This document shows, in pieces, positions 24,458 to 34,224 of a stretch of 64,000 nt of DNA. The stretch is from Lachnospiraceae bacterium (GTDB taxonomy: Bacteria; Bacillota; Clostridia; Lachnospirales; Lachnospiraceae). The position numbers and the translations under genes are program-made. The number at the start of each line of letters is the position of its first letter. The first letter of the stretch is position 1. The DNA is taken from contig JAHZFJ010000005.1 of assembly GCA_019421365.1 (NCBI GenBank), positions 108,401 to 172,400 of the forward strand, given 5' to 3'. A model generated the notes under the pieces. That model saw only the letters and a list, made by a program, of their open reading frames with translations. It searched no databases and was not told the origin of the DNA.

Positions 24458-26350
24458 ATGAGAGTAACAGATCTTCTAAAAAAGGATGGGATAGCATTAA
24501 ACGCTACACCAAATTCAAAAGATGAAGCATTACAGATCCTGATTGATCTACATGCGCGAGTTGGTAATGTTAAAGATAAGGAAGAATACAAAGCGGGTAT
24601 TCTTGCTAGAGAAGAGTTAGGAACTACGGCAATTGGAGAAGGACTAGCAATTCCACATGCAAAGAATAAAGCAGTTCTAAAACCTGGACTTGCAGCGATG
24701 ACAGTGCCTTCAGGTGTGGATTGTGATTCTATGGATGGCGCGCCTAGTAACTTATTCTTTATGATTGCAGCACCAGAACAGGGTGGCGATGTACATCTTG
24801 AAGTATTAGCTAACCTTAATGTTATGTTAATGGATCCTGCATTCAGACAACGTTTATTAGATGCGAAGACTCCAGAAGAGTTCTTAGCAATAATTAATGA
24901 AAAAGAAATTGAAAAATTCGGAGAACCTGAGAAAGAAGAGTCAAAAGGGTATCGTATCTTAGCAGTTACAGCATGCCCAACAGGAATTGCACATACTTTC
25001 ATGGCAGCTGAAAGCTTAGAGCTGAAAGCAAAAGATCTAGGATATACATTAAAGGCTGAGACAAATGGATCAGGTGGAGCTAAGAATGTCTTAACGAAAG
25101 AAGAGATTGAAGCAGCAGATGGTATTATTGTTGCAGCAGACAAGAACGTTGATATGGCAAGATTCAATGGAAAGCCTGTACTAAAAGTTAAAGTAGCCGA
25201 TGGAATTCATAAACCACAGGAATTAATCGAAAAGATTGTTAATAAAGAAGTACCAATCTACCATCATTCTGGAGATGATTCAGGTGAAGTAAGTGAAGGC
25301 AATGAAAGCTTTGGTAGACAATTATATAAGCATTTAATGAATGGTGTATCGCATATGCTACCATTTGTTATTGGTGGTGGTATTCTAATCGCATTAGCTT
25401 TCTTATTAGATGATTATTCAATCGATCCAGCAAACTTTGGTTCAAATACACCACTTGCAGCGTTCTTTAAGCGAGTAGGTGATACTGCATTTGGATTTAT
25501 GTTACCGATCTTAGCGGGATATATTTCAATGAGTATTGCAGATAGACCAGGGTTAGCAGTAGGTTTTGTTGGTGGATCCATAGCAGCAACAGGTATGACA
25601 CTAACTGCAACAGAAGGAATATCAGCAGGTTTCTTAGGAGCTTTATTAGCCGGCTTCATCGGTGGTTATCTAGTTGTTGGTTTAAAGAAACTATGCAGTA
25701 AATTACCAGATAGTTTAGAAGGAATTAAACCAGTATTACTATACCCACTCTTTGGTATTCTGTTTATGGGATTGATAATGTGTGCGATTAACCCAGTTGT
25801 TGGGGGTATCAATTCAGGTTTAACAGATGTATTAAATGCCATGGGTAGTGGAAGTAAAGTACTGCTTGGCTGTGTTGTAGCAGGAATGATGTCAATTGAC
25901 ATGGGTGGACCATTCAATAAGGCAGCATATGTATTCGGAACAGCCGCAATTGCCAGTGGTAATTATGATATCATGGCTGCGGTTATGATTGGTGGTATGA
26001 TTCCTCCATTAGTAATTGCATTATCTACAACGTTCTTTAAGAACAAATGGTCTGAAAAGGATAGAAAATCAGGTCTTGTAAACTATATCATGGGATTATG
26101 TTTCATCTCAGAAGGTGCAATTCCTTATGCGGCAGCAGATCCACTTCGTGTAATTCCTTCTTGTATTATTGGTTCTGCAGTAGCAGGTGGTATTTCAATG
26201 GCAATGGGTTGTACACTTCGTGCACCACATGGAGGTATCTTCGTATTCCCTGTAGTAGGTAATGTGTTAGGTTATATTATAGCGTTAGTAGTAGGTTCTA
26301 TAGTTGGTATGTTAATCCTTTCATTCTTGAAGAAACCGGTTAACAAATAA
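24458..26350 (+). CDS. fruA: Fructose PTS transporter, fused EIIABC
   Basis: Imports fructose as fructose 1-phosphate. The domain order is IIA (about 1-150; phospho-His H67 in GLAIPHAKN), IIB (about 165-265; phospho-Cys C173 in VTACPTGIAHT) and IIC (about 290-630, eight to ten hydrophobic segments). Start chosen: ATG at 24458, after GGTAGGAGGTAGTAGA, giving 630 residues. An in-frame TTG at 24413 lacks a ribosome site. It is followed by ptsH and ptsI, so this locus carries a complete fructose phosphorelay. Confidence 0.95.
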   Translation: MRVTDLLKKDGIALNATPNSKDEALQILIDLHARVGNVKDKEEYKAGILAREELGTTAIGEGLAIPHAKNKAVLKPGLAAMTVPSGVDCDSMDGAPSNLFFMIAAPEQGGDVHLEVLANLNVMLMDPAFRQRLLDAKTPEEFLAIINEKEIEKFGEPEKEESKGYRILAVTACPTGIAHTFMAAESLELKAKDLGYTLKAETNGSGGAKNVLTKEEIEAADGIIVAADKNVDMARFNGKPVLKVKVADGIHKPQELIEKIVNKEVPIYHHSGDDSGEVSEGNESFGRQLYKHLMNGVSHMLPFVIGGGILIALAFLLDDYSIDPANFGSNTPLAAFFKRVGDTAFGFMLPILAGYISMSIADRPGLAVGFVGGSIAATGMTLTATEGISAGFLGALLAGFIGGYLVVGLKKLCSKLPDSLEGIKPVLLYPLFGILFMGLIMCAINPVVGGINSGLTDVLNAMGSGSKVLLGCVVAGMMSIDMGGPFNKAAYVFGTAAIASGNYDIMAAVMIGGMIPPLVIALSTTFFKNKWSEKDRKSGLVNYIMGLCFISEGAIPYAAADPLRVIPSCIIGSAVAGGISMAMGCTLRAPHGGIFVFPVVGNVLGYIIALVVGSIVGMLILSFLKKPVNK

Positions 26351-26451
26351 TCAAAGGATCAATAAGGGATAAGAATAACAAATATAGATATAATAAAATT
26401 ATTATATACAAATAGGTAAACAAAATTAATAAATAAAAGGAGATTAAAAAA

Positions 26452-26715
26452 ATGGTAAGTAAAAAATACACAATTAAAAATGAACAAGGACTTCACATGA
26501 GACCAGCTGGTATGGTAACAAAGGAAATGATGAAATTTAACTCAGATGTTAACTTTGTAGTTAATGGAGCAACAGTTAATGCAAAAAGTATTATGAACGT
26601 AATGGCAGCTTGTATTAAATGTGGTACTGAAATCGAAGTACAATGTAATGGTGCAGATGAAGAAGCAGCATTAGCTAAATTTGATGAATTATACAACAAC
26701 GGATTTGGTGAATAA
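26452..26715 (+). CDS. ptsH: Phosphocarrier protein HPr
   Basis: Central PTS phosphocarrier, 87 residues. EQGLHMRPAG holds the catalytic His15, and NAKSIMNVMA holds the regulatory Ser46 that HPr kinase phosphorylates in Firmicutes to drive CcpA repression. The ATG follows AAAAGGAGATTAAAAAA. It lies 101 bases after fruA and 46 bases before ptsI. The intact Ser46 region suggests a general HPr and not a Crh-like protein. Confidence 0.96.
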   Translation: MVSKKYTIKNEQGLHMRPAGMVTKEMMKFNSDVNFVVNGATVNAKSIMNVMAACIKCGTEIEVQCNGADEEAALAKFDELYNNGFGE

Positions 26716-26761
26716 ATCCTAGGTTGATGGCACGTCGACATAGGTAGATAGGAGGTATGCT

Positions 26762-28462
26762 ATGTATAATGGCATTGCAGCGTCTGCTGGAGTTGGAATA
26801 GGACATATTGTTTTACTAAGAGAATCGGTAATTGAATATGATAAAGACAAATCAGTTGACGTAGAAACAGAATTAGAACGTTTCAATAAAGAATTGGATG
26901 TTTTCACTACGAATACAATGCAAGTTGCAGAAGATGTAAGAGAACGAATCGGAGATAAGGAAGCTGAAATTATTGAAGGTCAAGTGATGATTATATCTGA
27001 TCCGGCATTGAAAACGGAAGTAGAAGCAGCAATTAAATCTGGTAAATGTGCGGAACAAGCAATGGAAGAAGTTTGTGACACATTCATACAAATGTTCTCA
27101 GCAATTGAAGATGAGATGATGAGACAGCGTGCAAGCGATATCCATGATATTAAGACGCGTTTCCTTAAACAATTAATTGGAATTCAAGATGTAGATATTA
27201 GTAAAGTGCCAGCAGGAACAATACTTGTAGCACGTGATTTAACTCCATCAATGACTGCAGGAATTGTGAAAGAGAATGTAGTTGGAATCATAACAGAAGT
27301 AGGTGGTGTAACTTCTCACTCAGCAATCCTAGCTAGAGCTTTAGAGATACCTGCGGTTCTAAGTATAGAGAATTGTACTTCAAACTTACAAGATAAGGAA
27401 CATGCTATTGTTGATGGTGAGAAAGGTATTGTCATTATCAATCCTTCTAAAGAACAACTAGATGAATATGAAGAAAAATACAAGAAACATCAACAAGAGA
27501 AAAAAGATCTATTAGCATTCCAAGGTATGAAAACAAAAACTGCTGATGGGATAGCAGTAGAATTATTCGGTAATATTGGAACACCAAAAGAAGCACAGGC
27601 AGTTGTTGAATCAGGTGGAGAAGGAGTTGGTTTATTCCGTACAGAATTCTTATTCATGGATAAATCCTCACTACCTTCTGAAGAAGAACAATTTGAATCG
27701 TATAAAGAAGCTGTTACAGCGATGAACGGAAAGCCAATTATAATTCGTACATTGGATATCGGCGGAGATAAAGAGATTCCTTATCTTGAGATTCCAAAAG
27801 AAGATAATCCGTTCCTAGGATATCGTGCTATTCGTTATTGTCTCGATCGTCCTGAAATCTACCGCGCACAATTACGTGCATTACTTCGTGCAAGTGCATT
27901 TGGTGATATTCGAATTATGATACCATTAGTAACTTGTATTGAAGAAATCCGTAGTGTAAGGGAATTACTTAAGAAGTATATGAAAGAATTAGATGCAGAA
28001 GGTTTATCATATAATTCGAATATTCAAGTTGGCGTAATGATTGAGACACCAGCAGCATCTTTAATAGCAGATTTATTAGCGAAAGAAGCAGATTTCTTTA
28101 GTATAGGAACAAACGATTTAACACAATATACAATGGCAGTTGACCGTGGTAATGCAAAGGTAGCAGCATTGTATTCAACTTATCAACCAGCGGTTTTGCG
28201 TAGTATTCGCGGGATTATTCAAGCTGCAAAAGCTGAAGGTATTATGGTAGGAATGTGTGGTGAATCTGCAAGTGATCGAAGATTAATACCATTATTACTT
28301 GCATTTGGATTAGATGAATTTAGTGTTAGTTCATCAGCTATTCTAGCAACTAGAAAGGCTATTTCTGAGATTTCCATGGAAAAAGCTAAAGAAATTGCTG
28401 AAAATGCATTACAACTTACTACAGAACGAGAAGTGTATGAATATCTTTCTCAAAATATGTAA
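26762..28462 (+). CDS. ptsI: PTS enzyme I
   Basis: Phosphoenolpyruvate-protein phosphotransferase that charges HPr, 566 residues. It has an amino-terminal HPr-binding helical domain and a phosphohistidine domain with H186 in GGVTSHSAILARALEIP. The PEP-binding barrel has GLFRTEFLFM, IRTLDIGGDKEIPYL and, near the end, GMCGESASD. The ATG follows GATAGGAGGTATGCT. It ends the fructose PTS cluster and probably serves other PTS permeases, such as the one at 383. Confidence 0.96.
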   Translation: MYNGIAASAGVGIGHIVLLRESVIEYDKDKSVDVETELERFNKELDVFTTNTMQVAEDVRERIGDKEAEIIEGQVMIISDPALKTEVEAAIKSGKCAEQAMEEVCDTFIQMFSAIEDEMMRQRASDIHDIKTRFLKQLIGIQDVDISKVPAGTILVARDLTPSMTAGIVKENVVGIITEVGGVTSHSAILARALEIPAVLSIENCTSNLQDKEHAIVDGEKGIVIINPSKEQLDEYEEKYKKHQQEKKDLLAFQGMKTKTADGIAVELFGNIGTPKEAQAVVESGGEGVGLFRTEFLFMDKSSLPSEEEQFESYKEAVTAMNGKPIIIRTLDIGGDKEIPYLEIPKEDNPFLGYRAIRYCLDRPEIYRAQLRALLRASAFGDIRIMIPLVTCIEEIRSVRELLKKYMKELDAEGLSYNSNIQVGVMIETPAASLIADLLAKEADFFSIGTNDLTQYTMAVDRGNAKVAALYSTYQPAVLRSIRGIIQAAKAEGIMVGMCGESASDRRLIPLLLAFGLDEFSVSSSAILATRKAISEISMEKAKEIAENALQLTTEREVYEYLSQNM

Positions 28463-28509
28463 AGTATAAGTAGAGTCCCCAATTAAACAAATAATATAGA
28501 TATGTAACT

Positions 28510-28545
28510 AAAAAGGACAATTCGCAAATGTGAATTGTCCTTTTT
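28510..28545. terminator. Bidirectional terminator between ptsI and the lyase gene
   Basis: AAAAAGGACAATTC (28510-28523) pairs perfectly with GAATTGTCCTTTTT (28532-28545). A and T tracts on either side suit the convergent genes. Confidence 0.9.
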
Positions 28546-28607
28546 ATGGTCAGAAAACAGAACAAGAAAGAGTACCATGTCTTTAATAGTTTTAAACTGC
28601 GCCTTAG

Positions 28608-30449
28608 TTATTCATTAATCAGCAATTGGAAGAAATTCTCTTTTGGTGTGATTAACATACGATATATCTCGTGATCCCAGGCAGTTTTTAGTCTTGCATC
28701 TGTTATTTCTATTTCTTCAATTGTAAGATCAATCTCAGTAAGAATAGATATAGTACCTAGATCACCGATTTGAATCATTGTCTTAGACATACAATCGGCG
28801 GATTTATCACAGGAGATAACCCGAGGCTTTTCATAAGTCATTAAACTAATCACAACTTGCCCATCTTTATTAGAGTCTAGTTTGAAAGAGTCATCAATTG
28901 TAATAGAAGTGCCTTTATTAAAAGTAACATGACGTTGATAAGACTCTATACCAGCTTCTTTAGGATAGGCAGAAGCAATATCCATACAAATATGACAGTC
29001 ATCATCTGCTAATGAGACATCAACATTAGTAGCAAAGTAATCGGATCCAGGTTCTTGCATGATTCCATTTATGGTAGGAAGATTATGATAAGCTGATTGC
29101 ATGGTCCAGATTTCATATCTTCTAGGTGAGAATGTTTTTTGGCAGTATGTCTCAACACCAACATCGATTATGAATGGATAGCCTTCTTTGTATATCGTAA
29201 AACTTCCGGTATCATTATGATTGTGGCTGTCACCATTATCGCCTGCCTTAACGGCCAAACAATACTTAGAATCTCTAGCGATGAAAAGTCCAACGCTTGA
29301 ATAATATATGTCAGGGTGAAACAGTTCTTCATCAGTTTGGTAGTTATTAATTTCGGTAATCGTGTATGCATTTTGTAAACGGTAATATAGATTGATTTCA
29401 TTTGCAAGTAAAAGATCATTAGCTGCGTGGAAATCCTGTGAAGCAAATTGCATCATTGCAGGGTTATTAATACGTTTAGCAAAGAGAAATTCTCTAACAC
29501 CCGCACGGCCGGCAACAGGTGAACAATCAGCGAAATTAGTATAATACTTGTCATGAATATGTACATTCATTATATAAGTAGCTATGTTTTCTACTTTTTT
29601 TTCTTGATAAACATCAATAAATAAGTTATTTGTAATGCCATTCAAAATCTCAATCGTGTTAAAAAGACATAGTCCTGAATGTCGGTAATATTGAGCACCT
29701 TCATCGCAACAACCATCATCGCCATAATCTTTCAAGAAGTAATCTACACTTTTGCAAGCCTTTAGGAATACTTCATTCATGAAATCAGGGTCATTAGGAA
29801 GTAAGAAAACGGATAATAGAATATTTTGTGTACACCAGATCGTCCAGTTACACATTGGCTCATCACCATTACCCATCCACCAGAAGTGTTTAGAAAGATA
29901 AGGTGTGTATATACGGTGCTGTAATTCATATCGAATTCTTTTGGTTATGAATGGGCTTATAGCATCGAGCTTCTCCTCTAATAGATAGTGAATCGTAGCT
30001 AAAAGTGCTCCTGTTTCACAGGAGAATAGATCAAGAACAGGATCAGTCGCATCGGGTAATGGTAAGCAAGGAGTATCTCTTATATAGGAGTTATGTGCTG
30101 GTAGTTGCCATGCAGATTCTTCGCATATAGAGAAGATACCGTTAATAATAGCATCCATAAATTCACCTGAGTTAGAAGCACATTCAGCTAGAACTAATGC
30201 ATTAAGTGCGCGGCGTTTTTTAAAGAAAATATCTTCGTAATTGGATCGGTTTCCAATTCGTGTAAAGTCTAGAAACATGGTTGCTGGTAGAGGAGTAAAG
30301 GTAAAGGATTTGAAGGAACGCCCTGCTTCAATGGTAGATTCTATCCATATCGAATCGAGGCAATCCCAAACTTTTCTTTGTAAAGCAGTAGCGTATGGTA
30401 GGTAATTAGTTAGCTTACCTTCGTAATTTTTAGCAATTTCATAAAACAT
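28608..30449 (-). CDS. Heparinase II/III-family polysaccharide lyase, apparently cytoplasmic
   Basis: 613 residues without a signal peptide. An amino-terminal alpha/alpha toroid (about 1-330) is followed by a beta-sheet heparinase II/III domain with the family signature GDNGDSHNHNDTGSFTIY, PFIIDVGVETY and AYHNLPTINGIMQEPG. These supply the metal/catalytic His and Tyr region. Such enzymes beta-eliminate uronic-acid-containing glycans and leave an unsaturated uronyl end. Its stop/start relation to the upstream regulator (2-base gap) makes an operon yesM-yesN-lyase. The importer and GH88 hydrolase nearby suggest an acidic oligosaccharide substrate. The exact PL family and substrate are not evident. 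Confidence 0.82.
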   Translation of the reverse strand: MFYEIAKNYEGKLTNYLPYATALQRKVWDCLDSIWIESTIEAGRSFKSFTFTPLPATMFLDFTRIGNRSNYEDIFFKKRRALNALVLAECASNSGEFMDAIINGIFSICEESAWQLPAHNSYIRDTPCLPLPDATDPVLDLFSCETGALLATIHYLLEEKLDAISPFITKRIRYELQHRIYTPYLSKHFWWMGNGDEPMCNWTIWCTQNILLSVFLLPNDPDFMNEVFLKACKSVDYFLKDYGDDGCCDEGAQYYRHSGLCLFNTIEILNGITNNLFIDVYQEKKVENIATYIMNVHIHDKYYTNFADCSPVAGRAGVREFLFAKRINNPAMMQFASQDFHAANDLLLANEINLYYRLQNAYTITEINNYQTDEELFHPDIYYSSVGLFIARDSKYCLAVKAGDNGDSHNHNDTGSFTIYKEGYPFIIDVGVETYCQKTFSPRRYEIWTMQSAYHNLPTINGIMQEPGSDYFATNVDVSLADDDCHICMDIASAYPKEAGIESYQRHVTFNKGTSITIDDSFKLDSNKDGQVVISLMTYEKPRVISCDKSADCMSKTMIQIGDLGTISILTEIDLTIEEIEITDARLKTAWDHEIYRMLITPKENFFQLLINE

Positions 30450-30451
30450 AG

Positions 30452-32083
30452 TTATTGTCCTTTCTCTTGTATAATAGGTGAATTATTAGCTTGTAGATAG
30501 TCTCTTGGGGAACAGCCTTCAACTTTCTTGAAAACTTTACTAAAATAAAAAGCATTCTCAAAACCTAATTGATCAGCAATTTCATAGATTTTATAATTGC
30601 CAGAAGCCATCATAAGCTTGGCCTTTGAAATCTTTCGATTCGTTATGTACTCGGAAAATCCAACATTGGATTCCTTTTTAAAAATCAGACTGAGATAATT
30701 TGGTGTAATACCAAATTCGGAGGCTGTTTCATTCAAGGTTAATTTCTCGTCAATATGAGAATTAATATAGTCGATAATGTTGTCAACTAACTCTTCTTTA
30801 GAAGATTTGTGGTGACTTTGTAGATGTTTACATAAATTAACCTGGAAGAATTCTAACCAGGATAATAATTGGTCCATCGTAGTTTGCAGATAGATAGAAT
30901 GGTATCCATCTGGGTAAGAGGAGAAGATATTATTGATTATAGTTTCTCCATCTGTAAGGAGTGAGACGGAAAGGTATAAGATATTACAAGCAGCATCGAG
31001 TGCTTGAATATATTTGGTAGGATGCATACGAAACAAATCGATTATCTCAGATATTGTATCGGAGAAGGCAATGGCATCATATTCCTCAAAAGCTTTTCGA
31101 ATTGAGGCTTTGAATAAGCTTAAATTAAAAATGTTCGTATCTATCTTGTGCGTACTCTGCATTAATGTATCATACATAAGTAATTTCTTTTCTAATGTAA
31201 CATAGGTATTAATTTGTCGTGCATTTTCATACGAATCAGCTATCTGAAGTGGTTCTCCATATTGTCTACCAACACTTGATAATATCCAAACATTAAAGTA
31301 ATTATGTATCATATTGCATGCAGATGTAAGTGCTTCTTCTATCAGAGCATTACATTCTTCTTCATTTGTACTTGGTAATAAGAAAATAATACAGAAGTGT
31401 TTGGTATCTAGTGAGGTACAATAGCAGGTTACGTATTTGCTCACTATGTTTTGTAGCATCTCCATGGCACTAAAGTACAGATCCATTGATTTTTTGGGAT
31501 TTAAAGTATCTACCTGCTCGGGTATTATGTTGCAGAGACTTACTGCGTAATTCTTGGCCATAAAATCAAGAGATAGTGCCGTTGCCTCTTCATGAAATTC
31601 ATCATTGGATTTGAATAGATTATGAAGGAGGGAGATGAAGAACTTATCATGAAAAGCCTTTAGAGCAGTTTCAGACTTTCGCAGTGATGTAGTATTTTTT
31701 TGTTCTTCTAGTATTAGGAGTGCCTTTTGTAGCACTTCGCGTAAAGATTCCGCAGTTAATTCTAATTTTACAAGGTAATCTATAATGTCATATTTAATGG
31801 CTTCTTTAATTAAATTAAAATCTTCATAACTTGTAAGGATGATGAATAGTGGTAACTTTCCGTAGAGCTCTCTACAATTCTTTATTAGTTCCAAACCGTT
31901 CATAATAGGCATTCGAATATCAGTAATAACAATTTCAGGCATATACTCACCAATATATTCGAAAGCTTGTTTTCCGTTCACTGCAGTGCCGCATATATCA
32001 ATACCAAATTCACTCCAGTTTATGATTGATTTAATTCCTATCTGCACAAGTGGTTCATCATCAACAATAAGTAATTTATACAT
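30452..32083 (-). CDS. YesN-type response regulator with AraC output
   Basis: 543 residues. The receiver domain (about 1-120) has acidic pair DDE, phospho-acceptor D55 in IVITDIRMPI and a Lys near 106. A long central region (about 140-420) of the YesN type follows, then two AraC helix-turn-helix motifs (about 435-535; ITPNYLSLIFKKESNVGFSEY and LGFENAFYFSKVFKKVEGCS). It probably activates the lyase gene and the divergent importer operon. It is co-transcribed after the YesM-type kinase (33-base gap). Confidence 0.92.
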   Translation of the reverse strand: MYKLLIVDDEPLVQIGIKSIINWSEFGIDICGTAVNGKQAFEYIGEYMPEIVITDIRMPIMNGLELIKNCRELYGKLPLFIILTSYEDFNLIKEAIKYDIIDYLVKLELTAESLREVLQKALLILEEQKNTTSLRKSETALKAFHDKFFISLLHNLFKSNDEFHEEATALSLDFMAKNYAVSLCNIIPEQVDTLNPKKSMDLYFSAMEMLQNIVSKYVTCYCTSLDTKHFCIIFLLPSTNEEECNALIEEALTSACNMIHNYFNVWILSSVGRQYGEPLQIADSYENARQINTYVTLEKKLLMYDTLMQSTHKIDTNIFNLSLFKASIRKAFEEYDAIAFSDTISEIIDLFRMHPTKYIQALDAACNILYLSVSLLTDGETIINNIFSSYPDGYHSIYLQTTMDQLLSWLEFFQVNLCKHLQSHHKSSKEELVDNIIDYINSHIDEKLTLNETASEFGITPNYLSLIFKKESNVGFSEYITNRKISKAKLMMASGNYKIYEIADQLGFENAFYFSKVFKKVEGCSPRDYLQANNSPIIQEKGQ

Positions 32084-32116
32084 CTAGATCTTACTCCTTC
32101 CAAGTACTTATTCGTA

Positions 32117-33931
32117 TCATTGTCCCAGCGGCTCTGCTGGTTGGGAAATTAACTTTGGTAATAAAATTGTTATTATTGTGTACTCACCTTCTTTACTATG
32201 AAATTGTAATCCATAATTAGTACCAAAAGCATACTTGATTCGCTGGTTTACATTATTAACGCCAATCTTTTGAAATAAACCTGAACTAGAATTATCGTTT
32301 GTTGTTAATATAGAAGATATTTGCTGCTCTGATAGTCCGATTCCATTATCTTCAATCGTGATTCTGATGGTCTGATCATCAAGGGATTCAATAGTTATTA
32401 CTATCTTACCAACAGATCCTTTGGGCTCGATGCCATGAAAGATTGCGTTCTCAACCATCGGTTGTAATGTGAATTTAGGAATCTGACATTGATATAATTC
32501 TTCGTCTATTACGTTGATATCTAATCGAATTGTTCCACCATAACGATAATTTTGAATAATAAAATAGTTATTAAGTAAATCTAATTCCTGTTGTATAGAG
32601 ATGATTTGATTGGTATCCTTGGATACGGATTTCATCAGCCTTGATAGAGAAGTAGTCATCTCTGCTATACCTGTTGCATTCTGGATTGTAGCCATCCATT
32701 TTATTGAATTTAAAGTGTTATAAAGAAAGTGTGGGTTAATCTGACTCAATAACATCTGATATTCCAAAGATTGTCTCTCTTTTTCATCTTGAATTTTATC
32801 ATTAATTAGTTCAGCAATATCACCGGATAGTTTATTAATACCAATACCAATGGTGCCAAGCTCATTATCCCATTCGATTTCTTTATCGACGCTAAAGTCG
32901 CCTTTTGCAATACACTCGATTTTTTTCTTAATTTTATAGATTGGTCGGTTAATCTTTCTATTAAGATAGATTAATAAAAGTACGCCAAGTAGCATTACGA
33001 TTCCACCGACTAACAATATAATAAATATGTACATAGATTTCTGCTTATTAAAGACACTAGCAGAGATTGTTTGAGAAAGTGACCAACCACTCAAATTACT
33101 ATTATAGGTAACCAGTGTTTCTTTAGTACCTGATTCCGTTCTAATAGTACTTATAGTTGTTTTGTCAGTTTTTCGGTTTAATGAAACAACATCATCTAAA
33201 TCATCTGTTAAAGTGAACGTATCGTTAGCAATTAAGTACGTCTTATCTTCAATCGTTAGATACACCTTACTATCAATAGGAATCGAATACAATTTAAGAG
33301 CATCTGTTAAGATATTGGAAGTTACACTGATGAATACCCAACCTATTTTATCAGGTGAGCTTTTGTCATAGATTGGGCGAATAATAGGTATTATTAAATC
33401 TTTTGTGTTATCACCGTATTCATTATTTAGTAATCCAATCCACTTGAATGAGAATTCATTATAGAGAACATCAAAATAGTCAGATTCCTGTATATGCTCT
33501 GATATCTTAGTCGCCTTCGTAGTACTTCGGCCGGTTGCTTGTAGATATTTACCTTCGAAGTTGCTAACAACAATCCTTTCTATATAATAGTAGGCATGAT
33601 TGTTTTGATGTTCTTCAGTTAACCGGTTCCACGCTTCTAGAGATGTCTTTTTATCCTCCTTATCTTCATTAGTAAGATAATTAGCTAAGGTGTAATTCAT
33701 ACTACACCATCTGGCTAATGTCTGTACATCTGTCATGTTCGACGTAAATGATTTCATTATTAACTGTAGGTTCGACGAAGTAGAGAGCTGTAAGCTATTT
33801 TTTAATAGAGATTCAAAGGAAATAAAGCAAATAGAAGAGATTGAAATAGATAAAATTAAAGTAAATAACATGGTGGTTTTAATGATTGTGACTTTTATAC
33901 TGCGTGACTTGTGATATTTCATCTTTTGCAC
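32117..33931 (-). CDS. YesM-type sensor histidine kinase
   Basis: 604 residues. TM1 is about 18-38, a large extracytoplasmic Cache-like sensor about 40-295, TM2 about 301-323, and HAMP about 324-378. The His_kinase segment has H401 in QINPHFLYNTLNSIKWMA, followed by a HATPase domain with VENAIFHGIEP and DNGIGLSEQQI. This architecture belongs to the YesMN class that senses extracellular sugars or binding proteins. It is divergent from the sugar-binding lipoprotein gene, with 293 bases between them. Confidence 0.92.
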   Translation of the reverse strand: MQKMKYHKSRSIKVTIIKTTMLFTLILSISISSICFISFESLLKNSLQLSTSSNLQLIMKSFTSNMTDVQTLARWCSMNYTLANYLTNEDKEDKKTSLEAWNRLTEEHQNNHAYYYIERIVVSNFEGKYLQATGRSTTKATKISEHIQESDYFDVLYNEFSFKWIGLLNNEYGDNTKDLIIPIIRPIYDKSSPDKIGWVFISVTSNILTDALKLYSIPIDSKVYLTIEDKTYLIANDTFTLTDDLDDVVSLNRKTDKTTISTIRTESGTKETLVTYNSNLSGWSLSQTISASVFNKQKSMYIFIILLVGGIVMLLGVLLLIYLNRKINRPIYKIKKKIECIAKGDFSVDKEIEWDNELGTIGIGINKLSGDIAELINDKIQDEKERQSLEYQMLLSQINPHFLYNTLNSIKWMATIQNATGIAEMTTSLSRLMKSVSKDTNQIISIQQELDLLNNYFIIQNYRYGGTIRLDINVIDEELYQCQIPKFTLQPMVENAIFHGIEPKGSVGKIVITIESLDDQTIRITIEDNGIGLSEQQISSILTTNDNSSSGLFQKIGVNNVNQRIKYAFGTNYGLQFHSKEGEYTIITILLPKLISQPAEPLGQ

Positions 33932-34224
33932 CTACTTTACCAATAAGATATATTCATAATATACAAGTAATTGTTCAATGTCAATAAAATATGAGCTATA
34001 TTTATAAGTGAATATGGGCGAATTACCGACGACTGTAATTTTTTACATGTTTTAAAATAAATAGTATATGTTTTATTACTTAAAGTAAAAAAGTCGCTGA
34101 AAAGATTAAAATAATGAATATTATAATAAAAATATTACATTTTATAAGCAAGATCAAAACTATATAATAAGTTTATGGTTGAGGAACACATACAACTGTT
34201 ACAAAACTTTTAGGAGGGTATTTT